64,000 nucleotides of DNA from the NCBI GenBank assembly GCA_949752735.1, contig OX457037.1:16907295-16971294 (forward strand), given 5' to 3'. Positions 47,621-59,974 of this stretch are shown piece by piece (position 1 is the stretch's first letter; every line of letters starts with the position of its first letter). Made by a program: the position numbers and the translations under genes. The stretch is from Lumbricus terrestris (lineage: Eukaryota; Annelida; Clitellata; Crassiclitellata; Lumbricidae). The notes beneath the pieces were generated by a model, which did no database searches, was not told the DNA's origin, and saw only the letters and a list, made by a program, of their open reading frames with translations.

Positions 47621-50263
47621 ATGTTCTGGTGCCTAACGCTGTTCTGCGCTGCGTTGGTGATCCTTTATTTGCTGTTGGACCGCCTCATTCGGATACCACG
47701 CATTGGCAACTACAAAGATCGTTATATCCTCGTCACCGGTTGTGACAGTGGATTTGGAAACTTGATAGCCAAGAGATTGGATCAGCTGGGATGTCACGTG
47801 TTTGCCGGATGTTTGACGGAGAAAGGAGAAACGGATCTGAAGAAGGTTTGCTCTGAACGTCTGCATGCCATCTCTCTGGATGTCTCCAGGAAGGAAAGTG
47901 TTCGCAAGGCACTTGAGCAAGTCAAGACTAAACTTCCACTAGGAAAAGGTAATCTCCATCAGTCATCTTGTAGAATGTAGAACACAGCGCCTTAGCCTCA
48001 AAGCATGCAAATTAATAGATATGTATTCATCAGTAGCCTAATTATAGCCACTGATGCAAATATTTCTCTGTTGATGCACGCTAAGATGTTCATTGTTCAA
48101 GCACCTAATAACCGATCCATTGGAGGCGTTTCGCTAAATATTGCAGCAGCTAAACTGGTACATGTAGGCCTATTTGAAGAGGCACGGTTAGTGGAATTGG
48201 CACAGCAGATTGTGTAGCCTATAATGTCAATGTCTGCTTAATCTTCATCTCTGTCTGACAATATTATGATGTGCACGTGACAAATTATTGGGCTTGTCGT
48301 ATGCTCGCCCACGCGAGAGTTGTATCCATAGGTAGTTGCAGTCGAATCAATGTGACTACTACAATGTTAATTATCTGCAATGTTCTGCATATTATATTCA
48401 TGTATCTACATTCTACATCCATGCATGCTACATTGTGCACCATGCATTAACATACATTGCACATTTAACCATAACGTGTAATCTTTAATTCGGATAAACT
48501 GAAGCGTCTCTGTCAAAACTGTTTAGGTCTTTGGGGAGTCCTGAACAACGCCGGCACCAGATCAAGAATCGGTTCTCCAGACTGGTTCACTGTCGACGAC
48601 TACAAAGATCAATGTGACGTCAATCTTTGGGGTGTAATTGACGTCACGTTAACGTTTCTTCCGTTGGTGAAGAAAGAGAAGGGACGAATCGTCAACACAG
48701 CCAGCATAATGGGTCGAACGGTTTCTGCTTTTGGTCTTCCGTACTCTGTGTCGAAATACGGCGTGGAGGCCTTCACGGATGGAATCCGGTATGACGTTGC
48801 TAGAAGACGTTTATATACCACCACATGAGGTTGATTGTTTTTATTACGCATACATGTAGGCCTATATTTTATAATTATATTTACTGGATTCTTTTACCTT
48901 GTTGAATTAAGTACTATAGAATACAGATGCGTGATAACTGGTTGGCCCCTATCTGCCGGTTGCGTAAAGTAGACCCTAAAATAGGCCTACTTAGATAATA
49001 TCCTCAGCACACATTCATCCAAAAACTGACAAGATTTACTTGAATTGGTGAGTAAAAACTTCCGGTGACCTATTTGGGAATGAAATCTTATGTAGTTGAT
49101 TTGAGATACATGTATATATTCTCTCAAAAATGCAGACACGTGAACTGCACAATTTTTGTCGGCTCCACCAAGGCCACTGTTTTTATATACTCGCCTAAAG
49201 CCATTGTGCGTTTAAGACTTGGCCATGAAGCTGCATTGTAACATCCTATTAGTAATAGAAACCCCGAACTGACCATTCAGTGCTATAAAGATGATCAACC
49301 AGTCTACTTTCACAGTCGTCGATGCAATAATCGCAGGTATACGGTATTTGTCGGAACAGATGTTAGGAACTATTAGGAGTTCCGTGTACGGCAGCTCTTC
49401 GTCTAGTAAAATTGCGAATAAATGCTTAGACTTCTTTATTTTCTTGAAACTTGTGCTTTCTTGTTGTAGGCGTACAATTTACTATTTCGGATGCAAGACA
49501 AGCATAATCGAGCCTGGGTTTTACAAAACACCACTCACAGTTGGGGAGGCTATTGCTGGGTTTTGGCTTAAGTCCTGGGAAGATACTTCACCCGAAATGA
49601 AAGCGGAATACGGAGAAGACTACTTTAAGTATGGTAAGATGGACTATCGTGAGGTACACCAGTCTACCAAAAAAGAACTGACGGTTGATTTCTGTAACTC
49701 GTCCTGGAGATATTTTCTGATAAACATGCACATCTCTGTATCATGAATCGATAATAAATTTGGAACACTGTATACTAACCTATAATAGTGGTCGTAGAAA
49801 TTTGGAATGTATCGTTATTTAGAGTACCCCTATCGGTGCCAATATTTCGAAAAATAAGACGTTGATGATGATGATTATGAGATGACACAGATAACACTAC
49901 TAATTAAAACGATGATCATGACTGTGATGATTATGATAATTCAGGCAAATAAGGCTTTCGACAGTTCTGTTATTGCTTATTCTATCACTGCTGAATGCAG
50001 AATTTTTACTGACACATCTTCTTATTTCAGTTATGGAAGGCGACCTTAAAACGCGGCATAAAGGGACTTCAGAGCGCCTGACAGATGTAGTTGACGCCTA
50101 CGAACATGCTCTTCTCGGAAGCTTTCCTCGGGCACGTTATCTCGTGGGGAACGATGCCAAATACAAGTTTATTCCGATCCAGATGCTTCCAGAATGGCTG
50201 GGAGATTGGATCTACAGAAGGTTCGCAAAAAATCGACCTCTCCCGGCAGTTATGAAGAAATGA
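47621..50263 (+). CDS. SDR gene B: retinol dehydrogenase / 17-beta-HSD6-like, four exons (328 aa)
   Basis: Exons 47621-47948, 48527-48788, 49470-49633 and 50031-50263 have consistent phases, totalling 987 bp to a TGA. A hydrophobic N-terminal anchor is followed by RIPRIGNYKDRYILVTG. TGCDSGFG is at 39-46, NNAG at 116-119, Ser169, and YSVSK (Tyr182, Lys186); IIEPG is in exon 3 and the conserved PRARYLVG and LPEWLGDWIYR blocks are in exon 4. Expected role: NAD(H)-dependent oxidoreduction of retinoid or steroid alcohols at the endoplasmic reticulum (family knowledge). It is the most compact and cleanest gene of the cluster. It is closer to gene C than to gene A by eye, and its 3' part has been copied to 51594-51807. 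Confidence 0.92.
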
Positions 50264-50487
50264 CTATAACATAAATTACTTTAATTCGGCGCCATCCTTG
50301 ATGTCATGATTGCCTATTTTTTGAAGTTAGTATTCTTCGCTGCTGACTTGCAAATGTTGGAGTGTATCTTGGAACATTTTAATTAACTAGTAGAGAAATA
50401 GAGAATAATTCAATAATAATAAAACGATGGCTCACGTGACAGCTATCAGAAGCTGGTTATTTTTGTTGTTGTTGTAGTTGTCAGATA

Positions 50488-50493
50488 AATAAA
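50488..50493 (+). promoter_or_regulatory. Candidate polyadenylation signal of gene B
   Basis: AATAAA about 225 bp after the gene B stop codon; an AATAAA-like run near 50417 is an alternative. Confidence 0.45.
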
Positions 50494-50899
50494 TCTGTGA
50501 TCTGTGCACATTTTAAAATTTCTAAACATGTCCCACAGAAACCCAAATATGTGGACGGTATGCACATACTACAAAGAACATAAATGCAAAATATATATGT
50601 AACATTCATGTGAACTACCGTACATCTGTCAGGAACATTTGATGACTTGTGTAATAAATTAATAATATATTCTTAAGGGTATATTTCGACCTGTTGTCTT
50701 AATGCCTATATGCTAGTATAAAGACCTACCCCAACATATTCTTGTAGATTTTTTAATGTATAATATTCATATATAATAGACTACACAAATATCAGCCTTA
50801 ACTATTCCAACAATTTTCAACTGTGATGTCTAAATGTATTGATATCCACCTTAATATTCTTTTATTTTTTCATCACTTTTACGTGATGGTATCATAGAA

Positions 50900-51000
50900 T
50901 GAAGGGATAATGTCCTACCCGGTGGATAATGTCCGGGGGCTTTTGTCCGAGAGGAATGTCCGGGGGGATACGTCCGGGAGGATAATGTTCGTTCCCCCCC
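50900..51000. repeat. Short G-rich tandem repeat (GGATAATGTCCGGGG type)
   Basis: Five or so diverged units of about 17 bp containing ATGTCCGGGGG or close variants, ending in a run of C. Confidence 0.65.
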
Positions 51001-51593
51001 CCCACTACGCAGCCATTGAAACCTCAGCGCACACATTGTCAACCGGACGTAGAGTCAATGTATCCTAGTTCTCAAGAGGGTCTTTCTTTACCGTCCGTTA
51101 AGAACAAGATTGTCCATAATGAGTCCATTCTAGTACTAGGCCTACACATTTAACTACATTTACCAAAGCAAATGGGTTGCAGCTGCTTTATTGGACATGC
51201 ATCGCTAAGGTATCGAGACCTAGTTCTCAACAACCAACTGTCAACACGCAATTAGCGCGGCTGCATACATCAACATAAAGATGCCATAGGTCTACATGAA
51301 CAGTCGAACACACAGCGTACATTGTAATTGCGTATACAACATTATATATTATACAATCATACACGCGCAGTCTATATACAAGCACACTAGGTCTGCATAC
51401 ACGTACATGCATAAATAATTATCCATGTAAGCTTACCTAATTATCTGAATATCATTTTAGACATTTTAGACACCGAAACTTTGATTGATTGGTTTAATTA
51501 CCAGTCGGATGTTGACTTTGTCTTTCTGCCCTCTGTGTGCGCGCGCGCGTGTGTGTGCGTGCGAAATGCGAATTAGCAAGTCGACCTATCAGT

Positions 51594-51807
51594 CGTTGAT
51601 GATGATGATTATGAGATGACGCAGATAACAATACTAATTAAAATGATGATCATGACTGTGACTGTGATGATTATGATAATTCAGGCAAATAAGGCTTTCG
51701 ACAGTAACTGTTCTGTTATTGCGAATTCTATCACTGCTGAACGCAGAATTTTTTACTGACACATCTTCCTATTTCAGTTATGGAAGGCGACCTTAAAACG
51801 CGGCATA
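51594..51807 (+). pseudogene. Truncated duplicate of gene B intron 3 / exon 4 start
   Basis: Matches 49860-50060 almost base for base, with small insertions. It includes the intron end, acceptor TATTTCAG and the first coding bases up to CGGCATA, then breaks off. No downstream exon sequence follows. A partial tandem duplication lying between genes B and C. Confidence 0.9.
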
Positions 51808-52239
51808 GGAACAACAAACTCAGTAGCCTATTTAGCGATTCAGTTCCCTCGCTTAGGTTCATACAATGAGCAAATTAATTTTATAACATCATGTCCGCAG
51901 AAGAATCCACTTAATTAGTAACGATCGTGTCGTTTATGTCCTGCTGCTCGCGATAAGCACACATAGGATAGCCTACGTACAAGCATTAGAAGCATTGCTA
52001 TACATTGTGCTGCCATTTAAACGAAGAGTAGCCTAAGCCTATAGTCACTTCAGCCAAGTTGATCATGTCCATCAGGCTGCAAATTATTGGACATCAAGTG
52101 AAATAATTTATTTACCCTAGCACCTTAAAGCGGGTTACAAATCCTCGAAATCACCGACATCACCGCCTGATCTTCACAGTAACAATACAAGGTCAGAGTG
52201 CTCTCACTTGACAACTAGTCGACCAGGATGCCCGACTTA

Positions 52240-52372
52240 AAAAGAGAGAGAGCTGAGAGACCAGCTACATAATTATACAGACATTAAACTTTTCTGCCCA
52301 GCGAGACTTTGAACTCTCTCCCCCCGCTTTGCACACAGCACATAGTCCACTAGACTACAGCATTTACCACTT
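52240..52372 (-). repeat. tRNA-derived SINE, minus strand
   Basis: The minus strand has TAGTCTAGTGGACTATG (box A-like) and AGTTCAAAGTC (box B-like) about 35 bases apart. A true tRNA fold was not established. Confidence 0.55.
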
Positions 52373-52837
52373 AACTAAAGAAATTGAGCCAGACGCTTGA
52401 TAGTCACATGCAACTGTGTTTTGTGCATCAGCATGCGGACACGTGAGGGACATAATTTAATCCTAGTCAGCCAAATTAGAGCGCATGTCCAGGCACGTCC
52501 ACAGAGTCAAACGACTCTTAGTTCAGTGGGTTTGTAGTTCATAGACCACTCGCTACTCAAGTCTCGTCTGCAGCTTTATCTGGTTTATCAGCAAGAGTAG
52601 CAGGTGTTTAAAGGTGAAAGTGCGACGATCAACAAACTATAGGTCGTATAGATCTAGGCTACTGCTAGTATTCTTGTTCAAACAATACGATAGGTTATGC
52701 TATACACTGCAGTCTTGTCCGCAATAGCCATCTGTGTTTGAGAGAAGTGTAGCAAAGCAGAATTTTTCAAAGTTGACATTATAGTCTACTCGACAGACGT
52801 TCGCGAGCAAACGTACGTGTAGGCCTAGACCTATCGG

Positions 52838-55800
52838 GTGCACGAGTATCGAGTTTCAAGATTGCAGCATAATTATAGATCGGCATTCTGCGAAGCATTT
52901 GATTGCGATTCGAACGAAGCGAGTCTAATTCATCAAAATGTTGTATTCATAAATTTTGCTTTATACTTCGTTGCATTTGTAATCCTGTACAAAATCTTGG
53001 ATCGCCTCATTCGGATTCCTCGAATTGGCAACTACAAAAATCGCTACATCCTTGTCACCGGTTGTGACACTGGATTTGGAAACTTGATAGCCAAGAGACT
53101 TGATCAGTTGGGATGTCATGTGTTTGCCGGATGTTTTACGGAGAAGGGAGAAACGGAGCTAAAGAAGGTTTGCTCTGATCGTCTGCATGCCATCAATCTG
53201 GATGTCACCAAGAAGGAAAGTGTTCGAAAGGTTTTCGAATACGTCGAGGCAAAACTTCCACAGGGAAGAGGTAGGCCTAATGTTTATCAATTAGGTGATT
53301 TTGTGATTCTACTTACCCTAGTAGGGTTCAGTTGAAGTTGCATTATTCCAGATATTATGTTCTTCTGCAGTATAAGGGGTTCAGAGGTTGATACAGAAAT
53401 TTGCAACCGGGGTCCAACATTTTCTGTCTTGCGTCATAAAATTTTTTCTTGGTCTTTGGCCGTCAAATCTTGGGTCTGAACAAATTTTCATCGCCGTAAA
53501 AATCTGATGACTTTTTAGTCATTTGGTCAAAATGCCAGACAAATAGTAGGCCTATGTAGGCCTATACCATTTTGTCCGCCAGAATAGTTGATGACCTTTT
53601 TTAATCGTTTGGTCGAAATCTCTGAGGAAAGATGCCATTTCCCCAAAATCCATACCATTTCCCCAGCCAAGCTAGCTGATGGCCTTTTCTTATCTTATTC
53701 TTGCGCTACTTTTTCTCCTTTTTACTCCCTGTCTTCTCTGCCACCTTTCCCCACTGTATTGTTGAAAGCCTGTGCTAACCTCATGGGGAGGGGGCTACAA
53801 AACCCATGGAGAGAGTCCATTTTCCCGGCAAGAATAGCTAGTGAGAAAATGTGCATATCTCTAATGGTCAGATTTACCCCTGGATCCACCCCTAAATAGG
53901 TTTACTCAAATTTAAGGCGCACAATAATATGCCTATATTACATGACATTCATGAATGCATAGTCAATCATATTCATACAATGTCTATATAAATATTGTAT
54001 GTAATGTATGACAATGAATTCATATAATACTCGCATGCACAGATCTATCGAGGATCAAGGCGCTCTTTCATGCATTGCCTCAGAAGTCCACATAGATCTA
54101 TTGCAGGGTTGTTTCCGGAATCACCAGTCGCCACATCGCACCTAAAATACTGCAGACACATCCCTATACATTGTAGGCTACATAGAGACATCCAACAGAA
54201 CTAACCTACTTACAAACAGCCAAACATACATACGAGTACACGGGTGGAATAAAGCACTAAGTACAAAAAAGTCATATCGAGTAAAATCGATTTGAAATTT
54301 TTTTTCAAATTATCTTTTCCATTGATCATTAGAACCAATATGATGTGTTAGTACGTTGCAGTATGCTATTTGACCATGAATTTCGTTATTTTGTCAATAA
54401 GAAGTGAGTTGGAGAGCAATCGGAGCTCAGGAGCCAAGCCATTCCATTGTGATATGAAAAGTACTGTTGAATATTAAGAATGATTTGACTGAATACGAGT
54501 TTCTTCATGTTAATATTCTGACTCTGAATCAGAATTAGGATCTGATTGCTCTGCCGCTGCTTTGTCTGCCAGGTAATTGGAATAAAACGACTGATTACTT
54601 TGCTTTACGTAAGGTAGAAGAGAAAGAACGTCAGTTCTCTTGGCATCAGCAACCCCATTGCATGCTTGTAGTGGAATGTTATCAAAGATGTCATCATTTA
54701 TCTCATTCTTCAATATCTTAAATAGGCGCCCATTAACCATTGAATAGTTGTTGTGTATCTCCACACATCCATCGCTTGTATACACTAAAACACATCCCTT
54801 TGAAATTTCCATGTTCTTTGGATTTTTCAATTCCTTTGAAGACTTCAATATATCGTCGAAATCTCTGACAACACCGTCGATCATTTCAAATGGTGGATCA
54901 CGACAACTTCGAATGATGTCAACATACTCCGCAGGAGTCTCAACCGTTTGGCATTTCTTAACTTTCAAAATCCCCCATTTTCCAGAAGGCGTTGAAAAGA
55001 TCCTCCTGTTCAGTAATGTTAACTTTTGTGCAGCAGGTGCGCTTGCAACACTGTGTTTGCGGGGAAAATTCAATTCCAGGAACCAATCTTGTTCTAGACT
55101 TGAAAGACTTTCCCTGTAAAAAGATTAACAGTAATAGGCCTATTAGTATTCACAACCTGAAATCGTTAATGGATTTATTGTTTACTTACCCGCCTGCGTG
55201 CTTGCCTATTATGGTTGGTGTGAAATAGAACAAGTCCTGAGTTTTCAATAATATTATCATTAATATAAGGATGTTATAAAGCATTCTGACATTTTCCCCA
55301 GAAGAAATACTATTTTCTACTGCATTATTATTTGAATAGAAACTATATTTTACAAGTATTATCCTAACCGCATTCTTCCTTCGCTTCCTCGTGTTATCCG
55401 ACCATAAGTCCTCGTGTTTTGTCCGGATCTTGCCTTTTTCCTGAGCACGACTTGCATTCTGCCTTTCATATTCAGAATCAATATCATAGTATTCCGTTTC
55501 ATCACTAGACTGTGACGAATAATAATTAATATTAACTCCTGAAGACGATGAAGTGGCGTGCTCTGCGCCAGCGTCCATTTTTGTTTACGTCTGCCTGATA
55601 GGGTGCTGCCATACGGCGAATGAAACGTTACTATTTACTGGAATTAATGATCGTTAGTGCTTTCTTCCATAGATGAGAGACCAATCTACAGGAAAAACGC
55701 GAAAAGCGTATAAAAGATATAATGGCACTTAGTGCTTTATTCCACCCGTGTACTCATAATTTATTATTATTATTACGCTCATATTCACCAGGTCTCGGTG

Positions 55801-58800
55801 GGTCCAAGCTCCTTTCGGTCTTCCCCGTGGTTCAGTCGTTGACCAGTTGACCACTCTTGTGTATTGTTCAAACAGACCCACCTCTGGGCTTGCCTCACTT
55901 CTTGGAGGCCATGTGGTCTCTGGTCGGCAGTTCTATGCAGTTGACAGCGCCAGGCATACTTGCAATGCTCGCCATCTAAAATCACCTCTGCAATCCAGGT
56001 TATAGGCCTAAGTCGGACGCTGGTTTAAGCGGAGGCGCATAAATCAGAAGTACATCTGAGTAGTTCCCTTGAAGAGTTACTATCCTCTGAATTAATTAAG
56101 TCATAGGCTACACGCATATAAGCATGCATAGACCTACATGTATTTGCTAAGAGTAGGCTATTTTGTGTAATAAGCTCATCATAGATTAGTCCAGAACGAT
56201 GTCAAAAACTAGAACATGATTCTACACGGTGTCCCAATTGAACTAATACCCTTTTTGTTTTGGCGATATACTTGTCAATTCTAAATGAAACTCTATGAAA
56301 GTTTAAAGAATGTAAGAGGGATAAATTATCAATGTTTCCTGAAAATTCTATCCAATTATAAAAACAGAGTCCGAAGTTATGCACATTCAAATTTGGGCAA
56401 AGAAAATTTTAAGTTTCCAACATGTAAAGATAGGAAATTATTGTTTGCAACAATATTATTGCTGTTCTTCAAAGCTGATGTTCGAAATGTCCTCCATTAG
56501 CTCGAATGCATGCTCTAAGGCACTTTCGCCAAGTGCACATACAAACAAACAAAACGATTCCACTCTTCCACAATTCGCTGTTTGAGGCGATTTTGATAAA
56601 CGCGTTCTTGAAGGACGCTCCATATCTTGTAGTCCAGTGGATTTATTAAGATCAGAGCTATTAGGGGCCAAAGAGTTGGGTAAAATGAACTCTGGAGTTT
56701 CTCTTGAAAGCAGACCACCATCATAGGGCCTAGACCTACCGGTTACGTTTTTCTGCAGATGCAATAGCGTCAATTTTTGCAATCAGTCGATTCAAGGCTG
56801 CGATGGACCAGTTTCTGTTAGGAAATTCTTTTAAAAACCTTTTTTGCACCGCAATGTTTTTCGACTTCGACTCTTTCAATTTTTTATTAAACTCAAATCA
56901 TCTTTGCTGAAAACCATTTTATTATTGTCCCGGGTATCCCCTAACATGGAAATGACGGAAATATGACATCATATTTATGAATTTAGAAAGTAAGGTGTGC
57001 AGTTGTAAACAATAATTTCCTATCTTTTACATGTTGGAAACTCAAAATTTTCTTTGCCCAGATTTGAATGTGCATAACTTCGGACTCTGTTCGTATAATT
57101 GGATAAATTTTTCATTAAACATTGATAATTTATCCATCTTACATTTTCTGAAATTTTATAGAGTTTCATATAGAATTGACAAGTATATCGCCAAAACAAA
57201 AAGGTATCAGTTCAATTGGGACACCGTGTACATTGCAACCTACATTATCGATTTAAATAAATGACTTCGTTCGATGCGTCATCTTATTTTGCTACTAACA
57301 ACTTGATTTTACTGGCTATTTTACTGTTTAGGACTCTGGGGAGTTCTGAATAACGCCGGTTTAAGTACGCGTATCGGTGCTCCAGACTGGTTCACTGTCG
57401 ACGACTATAAAGACCAATGTGACGTCAATCTATGGGGCGTAATTGACGTCACGCTGACGTTTCTTCCGTTGGTGAAGAAAGAGAAGGGACGAATCGTCAA
57501 CACAGCGAGTTTCCTGGGTCGAACGGTTTCCGCGCTAGGTCTTGCGTATTGTGTGGCGAAATACGGTGTGGAGGCATTCACGGACGGAATCCGGTATGAC
57601 TTAACTCTAATAATTAAAACTAAAGTCATGTCTATTGTCTCTGCTGAAGTTAAAATAGGCCCTATTTTTTAAATTTTACCATATTTATCAGCTTGTTATA
57701 ATATTGACTGCAGTATTTTGTGAGTATGTAAAGTAAAACATGGTTGTTAAGGACTCGCTTGATTAGAGTCTAGAGAAACCACTTCTTACAAAAGCTGAGA
57801 ACTTCTTTCGCTGGTATTTGCGCCGTTTTTGCAAAAAGAGCGAGTAGCCAACATCTCCTTAGGCTTACATTCACATCTTAAGGGTAAGGGTAGGCTATGT
57901 CTGCAAATGTCTATTTCTGATTAATAGACCGAAGCCTAATAGTTTTTCTTCTACACACGCAAACACACACACACAGGGTTTAACTTTAAATCGTGGCAAA
58001 ATGAAAGAGGAAAACGAATAAAGGCGCCATTAATAATGCCGAAAATCGACAATTTAGTACCTCTAACTCATTGCATGGGTTTTGGCTAAGTTATTTCTGT
58101 CAGAATTTCTAGTTTATCATCTATCCAAAACAGGTTTTCTAAACTTTGGGCTGCGGAGTCCTGTTGACCTGATTCTGTTTTGACCGAACCTCGACCGAAA
58201 CCAAAAATGTTATGGTAGGCCTATAAGGATTATAATTTACGTTGCTCAGCAATCTCTCTACAGAGACCTGTTTGTTGCTGTAGGCGCACAATTCATTATT
58301 TCGACTGCAAGGCAATTTTGATCGAACCAGGGTATCACAAAACTGAAATTTCCAATCAGGAAAGAATTAGAGCTAATATCCTTAAAGCCTGGAAAGAAAC
58401 TACACCCGAAATTAGAGCTGAATACGGAGAACAGTATGTCAAATCCGGTAAGTAGGCATTCTGACGGCGCTTCAAATCTTTTGCAACAAAATCATATTAA
58501 GAAAATAGCTTTACTACAAACTTACAAAGAAGATCATAAGACGTTAAAGTACATAGATCATAGCATATTAAAGTTAGTAAATATTAGCAAATGTAATATA
58601 AATTTGAAAAATGCTTGCCAACCTTCAGATTTAAAATATTCAAGCAGCGACACCGATGATAATGAAGATGATGATTATAAAAAATTGAGAATTATTTCAG
58701 TGATATTTACTATTTACTACATTGGCAATCACTGTTATGATGGCAAACTAGGCCTAATATCTATTTGTGATGTTGATAATGAATAATTTAGTTAAATGTT

Positions 58801-59838
58801 CAGTCCTCAATTAGATCAAACATCACTTGGAAAGATCAAAGACTAGTTTCTTCACCTGGTATTGCCATGTAAATAGTGTGCTGCAAATCTCAAATTATAG
58901 CGATGATGAAAATACGATGACGATGCTGATGATAAATAAGACTATATGAAGAAGACTAATAACTAGATGAAGAAGACTAATAGCTATGTGAAGAAGACTA
59001 ATAACTATGTGAAGAAGACTAATAACTATGTGAAGAAGACCAATAACTATATGAAGAAGACTAATAATTATATGAAGAAGACTAATAACTATATGAAGAA
59101 GACTAATAACTATATGAAGAAGACTAATAACTATATGAAGAAGACTAATAACTATGTGAAGAAGACTAATAACTATATGAAGAAGACTAATAACTAGATG
59201 AAGAAGACTAATAACTATATGAAGAAGACTAATAACTATATGAAGAAGACAAATAACTATATGAAGAACACTAATAACTATATGAAGAAGACTAATAACT
59301 ATATGAAGAAGACTAATAACTAGATGAAGAAGACTAATAACTATATGAAGAAGACTAATAACTATATGAAGAAGACTAATAACTATATGAAGAAGACTAA
59401 TAGCTATATGAAGAAGACTAATAACCATATGAGGAAGACTAATAACTATGTGAAGAAGACTAATAACTAGACGAAGAAGACTAATAACTATATGAAGAAC
59501 ACTGTTATGCTAATGACGATGATTGTCATTATCCAGATAATTTCAGTATATGTAATTGTTCTTTTTGCATGTTTTGATTGTGGATTTCATCATGACTTAT
59601 GCTTCCGCCAATTTCAGTTATAGACAAAGACGTCAACGCGTTGCTTCAGGTGGCGTCGGATCGTCTGACAGACGTAGTTGATGCCTACGAACATGCACTT
59701 CTCGGAAGATTTCCTCGTGCGCGTTATCTCGTGGGGAAAGATGCCAATTACCTGTTTATTCCAATCCAGGCGCTTCCTGAATGGTTGGGAGATTGGATCT
59801 ACAGAATGTTGGAGAAGAGCCGACCTATTAAGAAATAG
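52838..59838 (+). CDS. SDR gene C: retinol dehydrogenase / 17-beta-HSD6-like, four exons; start codon unclear
   Basis: Exons: about 52838-53270, 57332-57593, 58284-58447 and 59618-59838, with donors and acceptors in the same phases as genes A and B. Motifs: TGCDTGFG, NNAG, NTAS and YCVAK with Tyr and Lys retained; exon 4 keeps RARYLVG and LPEWLGDWIYR. Exon 1 has no in-frame ATG after the TAG upstream of 52838. The ATG at the position homologous to gene B's start (52938) is out of frame and hits TAA after four codons. Either an upstream exon supplies the start or the gene is damaged; the rest is intact, so an upstream exon is plausible. Intron 1 carries two transposons and intron 3 a 21-bp minisatellite. 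Function as for A and B. Confidence 0.8.
54234..55755 (-). mobile_element. 1.5-kb element with perfect 29-bp inverted ends, carrying a spliced gene
   Basis: Bases 54234-54262 and 55727-55755 are exact inverted copies, starting GAGTACACGGGTGGAATAAA. Target duplication is ambiguous because the outer bases are themselves inverted: TA or GTAC duplications are possible readings. Inside is one two-exon minus-strand gene. No transposase motif is visible, so it may be non-autonomous with cargo, or encode an unknown transposition protein. Located in gene C intron 1. Confidence 0.75.
54510..55578 (-). CDS. Unknown two-exon protein inside the small inverted-repeat element (330 aa)
   Basis: Exons 55190-55578 and 54510-55113 join with a GTAAGT donor and TTTTTACAG acceptor in matching phase (993 bp, ATG to TAA). 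The N-terminus is Ser/Asp/Glu-rich, followed by a basic stretch (TRKRRKN near 66-72) and a hydrophobic segment (LYNILILMIILL near 101-112). The C-terminal half is mixed, with many Asn, Asp and Lys, and ends in an acidic DSDSESEY tail. I recognise no domain, DDE signature, zinc finger or THAP motif. The acidic ends plus a basic patch would suit a nuclear protein (inference). It could be an accessory transposition protein or captured host gene. Confidence 0.6.
56225..57228 (-). mobile_element. Internally deleted mariner element with TA duplication
   Basis: The ends are CACGGTGTCCCAATTGAAC and its inverse, flanked by TA at 56223-56224 and 57229-57230. The inverted repeats are about 240 bp. On the minus strand the transposase start (ATG at 56915-56917) runs into a stop, then shows KNIAVQKRFLKEFPNRNWSI and ALNRLIAKIDA. 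It then jumps to the C-terminal block PTLWPLIALILINPLDYKIW, so the catalytic core is missing. Non-autonomous; located in gene C intron 1. Confidence 0.85.
58938..59503. repeat. 21-bp minisatellite in gene C intron 3, about 27 copies
   Basis: Unit ATGAAGAAGACTAATAACTA plus T, with small variants (ATAACTAG, ATGTGAAG). The 21-bp period is divisible by three, so frames stay open on both strands by chance. Confidence 0.92.
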
Positions 59839-59879
59839 CCACCAGAGACATCTCTGTGAAACAGCGTCAGCATTGACCT

Positions 59880-59885
59880 AATAAA
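59880..59885 (+). promoter_or_regulatory. Candidate polyadenylation signal of gene C
   Basis: AATAAA 42 bp after the gene C stop codon. Confidence 0.55.
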
Positions 59886-59974
59886 TGTCTGATGTTGAGA
59901 TCAATATTTTCTGATTTTAGAATTCTTATGGATTTCTTAGCATGTCTGATTGTTTTCAAAATAGATATTATTTT

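Noticed and set aside
53400..53890. Possible further hAT-like MITE in gene C intron 1
   Set aside because: It shares GATGACCTTTTTT words with the MITE family, but no inverted ends or duplication could be defined.
58436..58786. 116-codon plus-strand frame after gene C exon 3
   Set aside because: It is in a different frame from the exon and starts inside it; the exon has a good GTAAGT donor and the frame is low-complexity intron.
58895..59428. 177-codon minus-strand frame of a seven-residue repeat
   Set aside because: Read-through of the 21-bp intronic minisatellite.
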